From: an uncultured bacterium
Lineage (GTDB): Bacteria; Bacillota_I; Bacilli_A; RF39; UBA660
Length of the DNA: 21,505 nt
Assembly: GCA_949285775.1 (NCBI GenBank)
Contig: CASEAD010000109.1
Span: 1-21,505 of the forward strand
Direction: 5' to 3'
Positions 13,846-21,505 of the stretch are shown here, piece after piece (within the stretch, counting starts at the first letter, position 1; each line of letters opens with the position of its first letter). The notes below the pieces were generated by a model. It was given only the letters and a program-made list of their open reading frames with translations. It did no database searches and had not been told where the DNA came from. The position numbers and the translations under genes are program-made.

Positions 13846-14184
13846 ATGAGTTTTGGAGAAAAAGTACAAATGTTAAGGAAGAATCATGGCATGTCGCAAG
13901 AGACACTTGCGAATATGCTTAGAATTAATAGAAATTGTTTATCTAGGATAGAAACTGGTAAGTCTGAGCCTAGTTTATCTGTTATAAAGAATATTGCTCT
14001 TTTATTTAAAACTGATGTGGAGAGTCTTATTGGTATTGAAGATAATAAGAAGAGTACTGAGGATAAGATTAGAGAGATTAATGATAATTGTCATTATTTA
14101 TTGGAAAGTGATTTAGATTTAGTTATTAGGATTATATCTATTTTGAGAGAAGAGTATGTTAAGGGGAATGTTAGAAGCGAATAG
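13846..14184 (+). CDS. XRE-family HTH transcriptional regulator
   Basis: A 112-residue protein. Residues 3-60 form a Cro/C1-type helix-turn-helix (FGEKVQMLRKNHGMSQETLANMLRINRNCLSRIETGKSEPSLSVIKNIALLF), with the Q-E-x-L-A recognition pattern and the IE-x-G-K-S-x-P turn. Residues 65-112 are acidic and helical, probably for dimerisation. The ATG at 13846 has GGTGGTG upstream. It is divergent from the Q/T-linker gene and first of the plus-strand island. A promoter is not clear: a TATAAT at 13809-13814 lacks a good -35. Its targets are unknown; it lacks any phage or toxin partner next to it. Confidence 0.9.
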   Translation: MSFGEKVQMLRKNHGMSQETLANMLRINRNCLSRIETGKSEPSLSVIKNIALLFKTDVESLIGIEDNKKSTEDKIREINDNCHYLLESDLDLVIRIISILREEYVKGNVRSE

Positions 14185-14199
14185 CTTTTTTTATTTTAT
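14173..14199 (+). terminator. Weak intrinsic terminator after the HTH gene
   Basis: AAGC, GAATA loop, GCTT followed by TTTTTATTTT. The stem has only four strong pairs, extended slightly by A-T pairs; its loop contains the last codons of the gene. Position and T-run suit termination but the stem is short. Confidence 0.4.
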
Positions 14200-14216
14200 A
14201 TTATTGGTTTTTATGG

Positions 14217-14222
14217 TATAAT
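14217..14222 (+). promoter_or_regulatory. Extended -10 promoter of the methyltransferase gene
   Basis: TGGTATAAT gives an exact -10 with an upstream TG, the extended -10 form that tolerates a poor -35; none is seen at 17 bases. Transcription would start near 14229, so translation should begin at the ATG at 14242 and not at the ATG at 14227, which would be upstream of or at the start site. Confidence 0.55.
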
Positions 14223-14241
14223 TTTTTTGGGATGTGGTTTT

Positions 14242-15105
14242 ATGATTAATATAAGTGATAAGTGGGTAGATTATAAGTGTCTTGCTAGTGGAGATGGGGA
14301 GAAGATTGAGAAATGGGGGAGTGTTATTTTAAGGAGACCTGACCCACAGATAATATGGAATAAGAGTGATAGTGATATTTGGAATAAATGGGATGGGTTT
14401 TATCATAGGAGTAATAAAGGTGGGGGAAGTTGGGAGTTTAAGAGACAGTTAAAGGAATATTGGACTGTTAGATATGGAGATTTAGTTTTTAAGGTAAGTC
14501 CTACTAATTTTAAGCATACGGGTATTTTTCCAGAGCAAGCAGTTAATTGGGAATATGTTATGAATAAGATTAAATCTAGTAATAAGAGTGATTTTAGGGT
14601 TTTAAACTTATTTGCATATACAGGGTGTGCTACGATGGCGGCTTCTTTAGCGGGGGCTTCTGAGGTAGTTCATGTTGATGCTTCTAAGGGAATGGTAGAT
14701 TGGGCTAAAGAGAATATGAGGTTATGTGGTTTAGAAAATAATAAAATTAGATTTATTGTTGATGATGTTATTAAGTTTTTAGAGAGAGAAAAGAGAAGAG
14801 GGAGAACTTATCATGGGATTATAATGGATCCCCCTAGTTATGGGAGAGGTCCTAATGGTGAAGTTTGGAAGTTGGAAAGTAATTTAAAGGAATTATTAAT
14901 TAAAGCGAGTGATGTTTTAGATGATGAGTATTCTTTTTTGTTAATAAATTCTTATACAACTGGGATATCGCCTACTTCTTTACATAATATTTTATCTTTA
15001 ACATTTAATAATTCTAATATTGAGACAGGAGAAATAGGATTACCAATAGAAGAGAATAATTTGGTACTTCCTTGTGGTATATATGGTAGAGTATCCAAAG
15101 ATTAA
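14242..15105 (+). CDS. Class I SAM-dependent methyltransferase, RlmI-like (probable rRNA methyltransferase)
   Basis: A 287-residue protein. An N-terminal domain (about 1-100), where substrate-binding elements sit in this family, is followed by a Rossmann methyltransferase domain. Motif I is VLNLFAYTGCATMAASLAGA with FAYTG at 124-128, an acidic residue ends the second strand (VVHVDAS), and the catalytic-type motif is DPPSYGRGP from Asp196. This pattern belongs to the RlmI/RlmK-like group of RNA cytosine or guanine methyltransferases; the exact target is not deducible. The start at 14242 is preferred from the promoter position. Its 3' end overlaps the pseudouridine synthase gene by 23 bases. 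Confidence 0.85.
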   Translation: MINISDKWVDYKCLASGDGEKIEKWGSVILRRPDPQIIWNKSDSDIWNKWDGFYHRSNKGGGSWEFKRQLKEYWTVRYGDLVFKVSPTNFKHTGIFPEQAVNWEYVMNKIKSSNKSDFRVLNLFAYTGCATMAASLAGASEVVHVDASKGMVDWAKENMRLCGLENNKIRFIVDDVIKFLEREKRRGRTYHGIIMDPPSYGRGPNGEVWKLESNLKELLIKASDVLDDEYSFLLINSYTTGISPTSLHNILSLTFNNSNIETGEIGLPIEENNLVLPCGIYGRVSKD

Positions 15106-15754
15106 TGTTTTGTATGAAGACAATCATCTATTGGTGGTTGAGAAGCCTGTAAATATGCCTGTATGTGAGGATGAGTCTTTAGATATTGATTTACTTACTG
15201 TATTAAAAAAGTATGTTAAGGATAAATATAATAAGCCTGGTAATGTATATTTGGGGCTTGTTCATAGGTTAGATAGGCCTGTTGGTGGGGTTATGGTTTT
15301 TGCTAGGACTTCAAAAGCGGCTTCTAGGTTGGGTGAACAAGTTAGAAGTCATAAGTTTAAAAAAATATATTATGCAGTTGTAGAAAATAAGCTTTTAAGT
15401 GATAAGGGGATATTGGAAGATTATATGATTAAAGATACTAAGAAAAATATTAGTTATATTACTGATGAAAAGCATGGGAAGAAAGCTATTCTTCGGTATG
15501 AAGTTTTGGGATGTAAGAATAATTTGAGTTTGGTAAAGATTTATTTAGAGACTGGAAGATCACATCAAATTAGGGTGCAGTTTGCATCTCGCGGTTATCC
15601 TTTAGTAGGGGATGCTAAATATAATCCTAATAGTGATAATAAAACGAGTGTAGCTTTATTTGCTAAGAGATTATCCTTCTATCATCCTATTAGTGGTGAA
15701 AAATTAAGTTTTGAATTAAAATTACCAAAAAGGTACCCTTTTAGTATGTTTTAG
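15083..15754 (+). CDS. RluA-family RNA pseudouridine synthase
   Basis: A 223-residue protein with the RluA/RluD catalytic signature GLVHRLDRPVGGVMVFART, whose Asp64 (in HRLDRP) is the nucleophile. Other family landmarks are VLYEDNHLLVVEKPVNMPV at the N-terminus, LETGRSHQIRVQFASRGYPLVGDAKY near residues 152-177 and the final P-I-S-G-E-K-L-S-F strand. There is no S4 domain, so this is the short form of the family. ATG 15083 is preferred over GTG 15074. It starts inside the methyltransferase gene, so the two are translationally coupled. The Arg residues of HRLDRP are both AGG, which shows that AGG encodes Arg here. Confidence 0.93.
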   Translation: MVEYPKINVLYEDNHLLVVEKPVNMPVCEDESLDIDLLTVLKKYVKDKYNKPGNVYLGLVHRLDRPVGGVMVFARTSKAASRLGEQVRSHKFKKIYYAVVENKLLSDKGILEDYMIKDTKKNISYITDEKHGKKAILRYEVLGCKNNLSLVKIYLETGRSHQIRVQFASRGYPLVGDAKYNPNSDNKTSVALFAKRLSFYHPISGEKLSFELKLPKRYPFSMF

Positions 15755-15777
15755 GGGAGCTTTATTTTTATTTCTAT

Positions 15778-15806
15778 TTGCAGAAATTTACTCATTATGC
15801 TATAAT
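15778..15806 (+). promoter_or_regulatory. Promoter of the secreted protein gene
   Basis: TTGCAG (15778-15783), 17-base spacer, exact TATAAT (15801-15806) preceded by TGC (extended -10). The SD GGGAGGT follows, six bases before the ATG at 15828. Confidence 0.7.
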
Positions 15807-15827
15807 AGGGTGTAGGGAGGTAATATA

Positions 15828-16622
15828 ATGGATAAAAATACATTAAAAAAAGTAATGGCCTTAGGGGCTGCTGGTGTATTGTTGACTGGCGGAGCTAATT
15901 TGGCTCAGTCAAATAATGTTAAAAACCTAGATAGTGGAGATAAAGTGAGTTATACTGATAGCAATGAGCTACCTGGTGATACAAGCCCAAAGCCCTTCGA
16001 TGTTGTAATCGATGGTAGTAACGCTATTGATACTGGGAGAGATAATTTGGGTCCATTTAGGTTAGCTTTTTCTAATGGGGACGATAAAAAAGTAATAGTT
16101 TATAAAACAGATGGAAGTAATAATGTTGCTGTGTTTAGTTCGGAAGTAAATTTTCCAATTGATAATATTGAATCTACTCATAATAGTGGAGTTTATGCTG
16201 ATTGGAATAATGCTAATTCTAATGAATTAAGGTTATCTATTCCTAATTATGATGAGAATGGTCAAGTATTTAGTCTTACATGGACACATATTAATGATGC
16301 TGGAACTGTTGTAGCACAGAATGAATGTGGTTATTATACTTTTCATTTAATAGATGAACAAACTAAGATGCCTATACCTGATGCTACTATTACTTTCAAT
16401 AATGGGGACAGTTATGCTGAAACTTATTATTATGACGATGCATATTGTTCTTATGTTAGAGTTGGAGAATATGATGTAAATGTTCAAGCTGATGGATATG
16501 ATGATGCTAATTTTGAGATTGTTGTTGAATCATATAATAATGCTGATAGTCATAGTACTAGTAATGAAACTACTGTTGCTCTTAGTGAAAGAGATTATTC
16601 TAATTCTATACGTAGAAGATAA
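15828..16622 (+). CDS. Secreted protein with Cna-B/carboxypeptidase-regulatory-like beta domain
   Basis: A 264-residue protein with an N-terminal signal peptide: KKV, then a hydrophobic core MALGAAGVLLTGGANLA, with likely cleavage after Ala near residue 26. There is no lipobox Cys, no sortase motif and no C-terminal TM, so it is probably released or held non-covalently. Residues 30-160 are Asn/Asp/Ser-rich and beta-like. Residues 168-235 (YTFHLIDEQTKMPIPDATITF, then YVRVGEYDVNVQADGYDD) match the prealbumin-like repeat fold of Cna-B, CarboxypepD-regulatory and PEGA domains. It ends in RRR. It has its own promoter and strong SD, and shares a terminator with the convergent dnaE. Role unknown; surface adhesion or cell-envelope binding are guesses. 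Confidence 0.8.
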   Translation: MDKNTLKKVMALGAAGVLLTGGANLAQSNNVKNLDSGDKVSYTDSNELPGDTSPKPFDVVIDGSNAIDTGRDNLGPFRLAFSNGDDKKVIVYKTDGSNNVAVFSSEVNFPIDNIESTHNSGVYADWNNANSNELRLSIPNYDENGQVFSLTWTHINDAGTVVAQNECGYYTFHLIDEQTKMPIPDATITFNNGDSYAETYYYDDAYCSYVRVGEYDVNVQADGYDDANFEIVVESYNNADSHSTSNETTVALSERDYSNSIRRR

Positions 16623-16635
16623 GATTATATTTGGC

Positions 16636-16665
16636 AAAAGCTAATGCAATCAAGCATTAGCTTTT
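16636..16665. terminator. Bidirectional terminator between the secreted protein gene and dnaE
   Basis: AAAAGCTAATGC, six-base loop, GCATTAGCTTTTTT: an uninterrupted stem of eight strong pairs extended by A-T pairs, with a T-run on both strands. It lies between the convergent stops at 16622 and 16669. Confidence 0.9.
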
Positions 16666-16668
16666 TTA

Positions 16669-19590
16669 TTAATTTAATATTTTAAGACTATTTACTACTA
16701 CTTGGTATTGGTCGTAGCGTCTTTCTACTCTTCCAAAAAATCTGACAATGTTTTTTTTGGATATATTGTTGTATTGTTGGTATGTTTTAGGAAACATAGT
16801 TAAGGATAGTTGTCCAAATTCATCGGAAGCAGTTATAAAAGCCATTATATCATTTTTCTTGGTTGTTACTTCTTTTATGTTATCAATTAATAATACTATT
16901 GATATATATTTATCATAGTAAGTTTTTATGTCATTGGAATTGATATCATTACTAGTTTTGTACATATCTGTTGGGTGGTTATTTAGATAGAAACCAAATG
17001 ATTTATATTGGTTATAAATAAGTTCTTCTTTGGTATAATCTTCTTCTTTGATTAATTCTGGTTCTGCGATTGAGATCATACCAGCGTCTTTACTTAACTC
17101 TATATAATTAATTATATTATCTAAGTTCTTTATTAGAGTTTTTTCATTATATTCAAATGTTTTAAAACATCCCGCATCTATTAGGGAGATTAATACTTTT
17201 CTATTTATTCCTACTGGGTATGTTCTTGACACGAAATCTATAAATGAGGTATAAGGTCCTTTTTCTCTTTCTTTAATTATTTCTCTAGATATGGAAGTTC
17301 CTACGTTTTTGATAATGGATAATGGACATATTATACCATTGGTTGTTATTATGTATTTATTGTTACTTATATTTATATCTGGTGGTAAAATATCAATATT
17401 ATGTTGTTTTAATTCTGATATGTATATTTTGGTTTTGGTTTCGTTTCCTATAACATTATTTAATATTGCTGTTTCAAAGTATTTGAAGAAGTATGTTTTT
17501 AGAAAGGCCATTTTATATGCTACTGTGGCATAACCTACAGAGTGTGATTTATTAAATCCGTAGTTAGCAAATTTTAGAATCATGTCATATATTTGAGTTG
17601 CTATTTCTTTAGTATAGCCATTTTTGATAGAGTTTTCAATAAACTTGGGTTTTTCTTTTAGTAATATTTCTTCTTTTTTTTTGCTTATTGCTCTTCTTAA
17701 TATATCAGCTTCTCCTAGGGAGTATCCGGCTAAAACTCTTGCTATTTGCATTATTTGTTCTTGATAGATTATTATTCCATAGGTGCTTTCTAATATTGGT
17801 TTAAGATTTGGATGGGGATAAGTTACTTTTTCTTTTCCTTCTTTTCTAGCTATATAATTATCTATAAAGTTCATTGCGCCTGGTCTATATAATGCTAGGG
17901 CTGCTATGATATCATCGAAGGAATTTGGTTGTAGTTTTTTAAGAAAGTTTCTCATTCCACGGGACTCAAATTGGAATATGCCATCTGTTTGGGCTTGTTT
18001 AAAGATATTAAGGGTTTTTTTATCATCGATGGGGATATTGGTAAATGTTATGTTTAAGTGTTCGTTAGTTTTTATATTAGATATTACTTCAGAAATTAGT
18101 GTTAAGTTAGATATACCTAAGAAATCCATTTTTAATAGGCCTAATGGTTCTAGGTAATTCATTGAATAAGCAGTTATATACATTTCTTTGGTATTTTTAT
18201 ATAAGGGGATAGTTTTATCTATATCTATTCTGCTCATTACAATACCTGATGCATGTACTCCGATATTTCTTGGAAGTCCTTCTAGATGATATGCTATGTC
18301 TAATAATTTTTGTAATTTGTAGTTACTATCAATTAGTCTTTTAAATTTGATATTATTATTGTAAGTGTCTTTTAAATTTTTTTCAGTAACTAAGCTACAT
18401 AGTTCATCTACTTCTGTTAATGGTAGTTGTAATACTCTTGCTACATCTCTGATAACTTGTTTGGCAGCTAGGGTATCATAAGTGATTATTCCTGCCACTT
18501 TTTTGAATCCATATTTGTTTATAACATAATTTATTACTTCTCCTCTTTTTTCACTATCGAAATCAACATCAATATCGGGCATTGTTACTCTTTCTGGGTT
18601 TAGGAATCTTTCAAATAATAAATCATATTTTATGGGATCAATATCAGTTATTCCTAAGACGTAACTTACTAAACTACCGGCAGCAGAACCTCTTCCTGGG
18701 CCTACTAGGATTTTGTTGTTCTTAGCGTATTTTACATAATCCCAAACTATTAGGAAGTAGTTACAGAAATTCATTTCCTTTATGATAGATAATTCATATT
18801 GTAATCTTTTGGTATATGTATCATTATCTATATTTTTTAGTCTTCTTTTTAATCCTTTATTACATAAATATTTTAAATATTCATAAGCATCCATATTTTC
18901 ATCATATATTGGTAATAAATCTTTAGTGTAAGAGATTTCTACATTACATATGTCAGTGATATATTTAGTATTATTTATGTCTTCTTCGGTGGATAAAGTA
19001 TCTACTTCTTCTTTTGTTAGTAGGTGTTTATTTATATTAGTATTCAATTCATATTCTCCTACTGTAATAGACTTTTTTATCATAATTAGATAGTCTAGAT
19101 ATTTATGTTCTTCTTTTATTAGGTAAGAGACATTATTAATTAATACTTTTGGTTTATTTATTTTATCTCTTTGTTCTGCTGTTTCATATCCTATATATTT
19201 ATATTGGTAGATATTATATATTTCTTCATCGTAGTATATATATGGTAATATTAGTAATAAATTATCTTTATATTTTATTAGGGTTTCTATAGTTAGGTTT
19301 TTTTCAGAAATTATAGTTGATAATTTTATTAGATTTTTATATCCTTGGTTGTTTATAGCATATAATAGTATTCTTTTTTCATTTATTGTTAGTTCTATTC
19401 CTATTATGGGTTTTATGTTGTATTTTTGGCACTGTTGATAGAATTCTGGGACTCCAAACATGTTATTTTCATCAGTTATGGCTAAGGAGGTGTATCCTAT
19501 GGATTTAGCGTACTTAACTAGTTTTTCTATTTCGTTTAAGCTACTTAATATAGAATAACTTGTTTTTACTTGTAATGCTGTATAGTTCAT
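16669..19590 (-). CDS. dnaE: DNA polymerase III alpha subunit DnaE (C-family polymerase)
   Basis: A 973-residue protein, shorter than Bacillus DnaE. N-terminal PHP domain (about 1-200) is followed by a C-family polymerase core with catalytic Asp339 and Asp341 (PDIDVDF) and Asp489 (KMDFLG). GPGRGSAAGSLVSY lies before the first pair, then a helix-hairpin-helix region and a C-terminal OB-fold (about residues 870-970). The PHP domain has lost its metal ligands: the usual H-x-H is Q7-V-K9 and the usual TDHGNMFG is TDENNMFG (Glu41), so no PHP exonuclease is expected. The start at 19590 has AGGAGG eight bases upstream; a GTG at 19599 lies inside that SD. Last gene of the dnaB-dnaI cluster, ending at a shared terminator. 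Confidence 0.96.
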   Translation of the reverse strand: MNYTALQVKTSYSILSSLNEIEKLVKYAKSIGYTSLAITDENNMFGVPEFYQQCQKYNIKPIIGIELTINEKRILLYAINNQGYKNLIKLSTIISEKNLTIETLIKYKDNLLLILPYIYYDEEIYNIYQYKYIGYETAEQRDKINKPKVLINNVSYLIKEEHKYLDYLIMIKKSITVGEYELNTNINKHLLTKEEVDTLSTEEDINNTKYITDICNVEISYTKDLLPIYDENMDAYEYLKYLCNKGLKRRLKNIDNDTYTKRLQYELSIIKEMNFCNYFLIVWDYVKYAKNNKILVGPGRGSAAGSLVSYVLGITDIDPIKYDLLFERFLNPERVTMPDIDVDFDSEKRGEVINYVINKYGFKKVAGIITYDTLAAKQVIRDVARVLQLPLTEVDELCSLVTEKNLKDTYNNNIKFKRLIDSNYKLQKLLDIAYHLEGLPRNIGVHASGIVMSRIDIDKTIPLYKNTKEMYITAYSMNYLEPLGLLKMDFLGISNLTLISEVISNIKTNEHLNITFTNIPIDDKKTLNIFKQAQTDGIFQFESRGMRNFLKKLQPNSFDDIIAALALYRPGAMNFIDNYIARKEGKEKVTYPHPNLKPILESTYGIIIYQEQIMQIARVLAGYSLGEADILRRAISKKKEEILLKEKPKFIENSIKNGYTKEIATQIYDMILKFANYGFNKSHSVGYATVAYKMAFLKTYFFKYFETAILNNVIGNETKTKIYISELKQHNIDILPPDINISNNKYIITTNGIICPLSIIKNVGTSISREIIKEREKGPYTSFIDFVSRTYPVGINRKVLISLIDAGCFKTFEYNEKTLIKNLDNIINYIELSKDAGMISIAEPELIKEEDYTKEELIYNQYKSFGFYLNNHPTDMYKTSNDINSNDIKTYYDKYISIVLLIDNIKEVTTKKNDIMAFITASDEFGQLSLTMFPKTYQQYNNISKKNIVRFFGRVERRYDQYQVVVNSLKILN

Positions 19591-19627
19591 AGTAAGCACC
19601 TCCTGTTATAAAATAATATTATTATAT

Positions 19628-19900
19628 TTAGAATCTCCATAATAGGTACGCTATTAGGGCGCCACCTAAGGCAACTATTAGGGCTAAGGTAAATATTGGG
19701 GCAAAGCCACTACTTTTTACACCTATGTCTGAGGTGAAGATTCCTTTCTTTTTGGTAGTTTTATAATTATTAGTTGTTGATTGTAATTTGTAGTGTCTAT
19801 TACCTAAATTAATATTTTTATTATCATTTGACTCTATTGTCATTGTAAAATTTTGCCCTTTATTATCTGTAAAATCTTTTGTTATGTTATTATCTTTCAT
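19628..19900 (-). CDS. Small tail-anchored membrane protein between dnaI and dnaE
   Basis: A 90-residue protein I do not recognise. Residues 1-55 are hydrophilic and Asn/Lys/Thr-rich. The short motif KKKGIFTSDIGVKSSGFA (about 50-67) precedes one C-terminal membrane helix (PIFTLALIVALGGALIAYLLW, about 68-88), with only two residues after it. The basic flank puts the N-terminus inside, giving a tail-anchored topology. The ATG lies ten bases after the dnaI stop, with GTGAG/GAG as a weak SD, so it is likely coupled to dnaI. A role in tethering replication proteins to the membrane would be a guess from context. Confidence 0.7.
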   Translation of the reverse strand: MKDNNITKDFTDNKGQNFTMTIESNDNKNINLGNRHYKLQSTTNNYKTTKKKGIFTSDIGVKSSGFAPIFTLALIVALGGALIAYLLWRF

Positions 19901-19910
19901 TATAATTCAC

Positions 19911-20834
19911 TCACTTTCTTTTATTAGCGCTTACCATAGTCATTTCTATGGTTAGTTGTTTTATTCTTTCGACTATTCTTTTAGCTTTTACTTTTTCTAT
20001 TCCTTTTGAAGAGATACTGAAGTGTTCTTCTAAGTCTTTTATTTCTAAATTTGATGTAAAAAATGTTGTTAGTCCTTCTTGCATTCTATATTGGAGGATG
20101 TTTCCTAATACTTCGTCTCTACTCCACTCGGTCATTGTTTCGGCTCCTATATCATCAATAAGTAGTAATTCTATTTTTTTGATTAGATTGAATTTTTCAT
20201 TATAAGTATCGGGACTAGAGAAGGATTCTTTTAGGCTTCTTAGGAACTCCGGGTAGTAGATGATTGCTACTTTGTGTTCTTTTTTTGCTAGTTCATTTAA
20301 TACGGCTGATATTAAGTATGTTTTGCCACAACCGAAGTTCCCTGTTAGGTATAAACCTTTATGACCTGTATGGGGGATGTAAGTATCTAGGAAATTTTTT
20401 AGCCATTTAATTATTTGAAAACGATCTGGATTATCTAAATCTATTTCTTTCATAGAAGCTTCTTTTATTTCTTTTGGTAAATCAAATAGATAGATGTTTT
20501 CTTTGTATTTATTCTTTATTTCTAATTCTTTTTGATATTTGCAAGGAATATAATCAAAAACAAGGTTATCATTTAATATTTCTGGGTAATATACGTGACC
20601 TTGAAAGGAGTTTTGGCATTGTGATATGTTTTTACATTTTTTACAATTGTCTAACTCAGTGCAGGAGTCTTCGAGGTTAGAGGTATATTTCATTAGGTAT
20701 TCTTGTGGTAGTTTTAATCTAGATACTAATTTTTTAAATGTTGGATTAGTCTCCATAGCGTTAGTATAGTTTTTTTCTAGTTTAGTTTTATCTATATAAT
20801 AATTATCTTTTATAACAGATCCAATATTTTTCAT
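19911..20834 (-). CDS. dnaI: Primosomal protein DnaI (helicase loader)
   Basis: A 307-residue AAA+ protein of the DnaC/DnaI family that loads the replicative helicase. The N-terminal domain carries a zinc site Cys58-x5-Cys64-x2-Cys67-x5-Cys73. The AAA+ part has Walker A GNFGCGKT (165-172, Lys171), Walker B LLIDDIGAE (Asp227-Asp228), and sensor/arginine-finger segments around FFTSNLEIKDLE and AKRIVERI. The ATG directly follows the dnaB stop (TAAATG) with AGGAG upstream: an operon with dnaB as in Bacillus. The stop is TGA; read-through would add seven codons after it before a TAA. Confidence 0.95.
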   Translation of the reverse strand: MKNIGSVIKDNYYIDKTKLEKNYTNAMETNPTFKKLVSRLKLPQEYLMKYTSNLEDSCTELDNCKKCKNISQCQNSFQGHVYYPEILNDNLVFDYIPCKYQKELEIKNKYKENIYLFDLPKEIKEASMKEIDLDNPDRFQIIKWLKNFLDTYIPHTGHKGLYLTGNFGCGKTYLISAVLNELAKKEHKVAIIYYPEFLRSLKESFSSPDTYNEKFNLIKKIELLLIDDIGAETMTEWSRDEVLGNILQYRMQEGLTTFFTSNLEIKDLEEHFSISSKGIEKVKAKRIVERIKQLTIEMTMVSANKRK

Positions 20835-21505
20835 TTATCTATACTCCTTTAATAGGTTTTGCATTTCTTCTTGTTCTTGTATTGTTGCTTCTTGTTTTTT
20901 AATTTCTTTATCAAACCATTCTGGTATTTTTTCTTCTTTTATTATTTTTCTTGTTGGTTGTTTGGTTATGCTTTTTTTGTATTTTTTATGTTCTTTTTCG
21001 GCTAATTCCATTGCGTCTTCTACGGTTGTTATTTGTTTCCTTTGCCATTGGCCTGCTATTGTTTCGGCTAAGGATCTAGTTAGTTTGTTGTTATTAGTTT
21101 TTAAAATATAGTCTAGTAAGACATTAACAACTCCTGGTTTTAAGCCATAATTGATTATAAGGTCTTCTGCTAGTTTTAAATCTCTATTTGTTGGTTCATT
21201 ACCATTATTTTTGCTTTTTAATAGGTCATAGGGGCTTACTGTTTCAAATGTATATATCATTTTAGCACGTTTGGAATTATCTCCTAGAGGTGTTCTTAAG
21301 TACTCTGGTTGGGAATTATAAACAACGCTTGGTAATAATCCATGATTGTCAAATTGGTAATAATTTCTACAGGTTTTTCTTAGTTCTTCTTTATTGATTG
21401 TACCTTTTTCAGTTAAGCAGGTTGGAATGATATCTTGCATTTTAATAACGTCTAAATCATAGAGAAATGATAATTGAATTATTAATTCTTTGACATCTTT
21501 TGTTA
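20835..21505 (-). CDS. dnaB: Replication initiation/membrane attachment protein DnaB, C-terminal part (cut by window edge)
   Basis: An open frame enters from the right edge and has no start in the window; an internal ATG at 21440 is not the start because coding (TKDVKELIIQLSFLYDLDVIK) continues upstream of it. About 223 codons are visible. The segment LAEDLIINYGLKPGVVNVLLDYILK ... LAETIAGQWQRKQITTVEDAMEL is a DnaD/DnaB_2-type domain, including the I-A-x-x-W motif that binds DNA in this superfamily. The Lys/Glu-rich tail (KKYKKSITKQPTRKIIKEEKIPEWF) is typical of DnaB. With DnaD and DnaI it helps load the replicative helicase at oriC and at stalled forks. Position before dnaI supports the call. 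Confidence 0.85.
   Translation of the reverse strand, partial: TKDVKELIIQLSFLYDLDVIKMQDIIPTCLTEKGTINKEELRKTCRNYYQFDNHGLLPSVVYNSQPEYLRTPLGDNSKRAKMIYTFETVSPYDLLKSKNNGNEPTNRDLKLAEDLIINYGLKPGVVNVLLDYILKTNNNKLTRSLAETIAGQWQRKQITTVEDAMELAEKEHKKYKKSITKQPTRKIIKEEKIPEWFDKEIKKQEATIQEQEEMQNLLKEYR

Noticed and set aside
15724..15744. AAAAGG-TAC-CCTTTT inverted repeat near the end of the pseudouridine synthase gene.
   Set aside because: It lies inside the coding sequence with a three-base loop and no proper T-run; not supported as a terminator.
13846..15754. Possible reassignment of AGG, reported for some uncultivated Bacilli.
   Set aside because: AGG encodes the conserved Arg residues of the pseudouridine synthase HRLDRP motif and fits Arg elsewhere, so AGG is Arg here.
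1..21505. tRNA or rRNA genes, CRISPR arrays, insertion sequences or prophage genes.
   Set aside because: None was seen; the gaps between genes are short (the longest about 180 bases) and hold only promoters, leaders and terminators.

Overview
The window is AT-rich, with strong purine-rich coding strands, clear Shine-Dalgarno (SD) sites and near-consensus sigma-70/sigma-A promoters. The gene set and order point to a low-GC Bacillota of the Bacilli/Mollicutes-like type. Supporting signs are a DnaB/DnaI primosome pair, a secE-nusG-rplK-rplA-rplJ-rplL-ybxB-rpoB core as in Bacillus, a GatCAB tRNA amidotransferase, and a DnaE with a degenerate PHP domain. Placement in an uncultivated gut clade such as RF39 is my inference; the sequence does not prove it.

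Layout, left to right. All genes are on the minus strand except an island at about 13.85-16.62 kb. 1-375: the start of rpoB behind its own promoter. 558-3435: a three-gene operon (rRNA methyltransferase ybxB, a small DUF1292-like protein, and a large coiled-coil/single-TM protein) inserted between rplL and rpoB. 3538-5923: rplL, rplJ, rplA and rplK with recognisable autoregulatory RNA: an L10 leader before rplJ, and two L1-stalk-like elements before rplK and before rplA. 6015-6992: a gene of unknown function interrupted by one in-frame TGA. 7036-7835: nusG and secE with a consensus promoter. 7862-9553: a radical SAM/SPASM protein fused to a MazG-like nucleotide pyrophosphohydrolase, 29 bases behind gatB. 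9583-12808: gatC-gatA-gatB and their promoter. 12858-13721: an orphan gene with a Q/T-rich linker.

The plus-strand island (13846-16622) holds a small XRE-type regulator, a class I SAM methyltransferase overlapping an RluA-family pseudouridine synthase (both probably RNA-modifying), and a secreted protein with a Cna-B-like domain. It ends at a bidirectional terminator shared with dnaE. The right end is a replication cluster in transcription order dnaB (cut by the window edge), dnaI, a small tail-anchored protein, and dnaE.

Most of the window is housekeeping: translation, transcription, tRNA amidation and replication initiation. The points worth a second look are the radical SAM-MazG fusion, the apparent switch in the rplJ leader that buries the ribosome binding site, the paired L1-like elements, the single in-frame TGA and how TGA is used across the window, and the lineage-specific membrane proteins embedded in the conserved operons.
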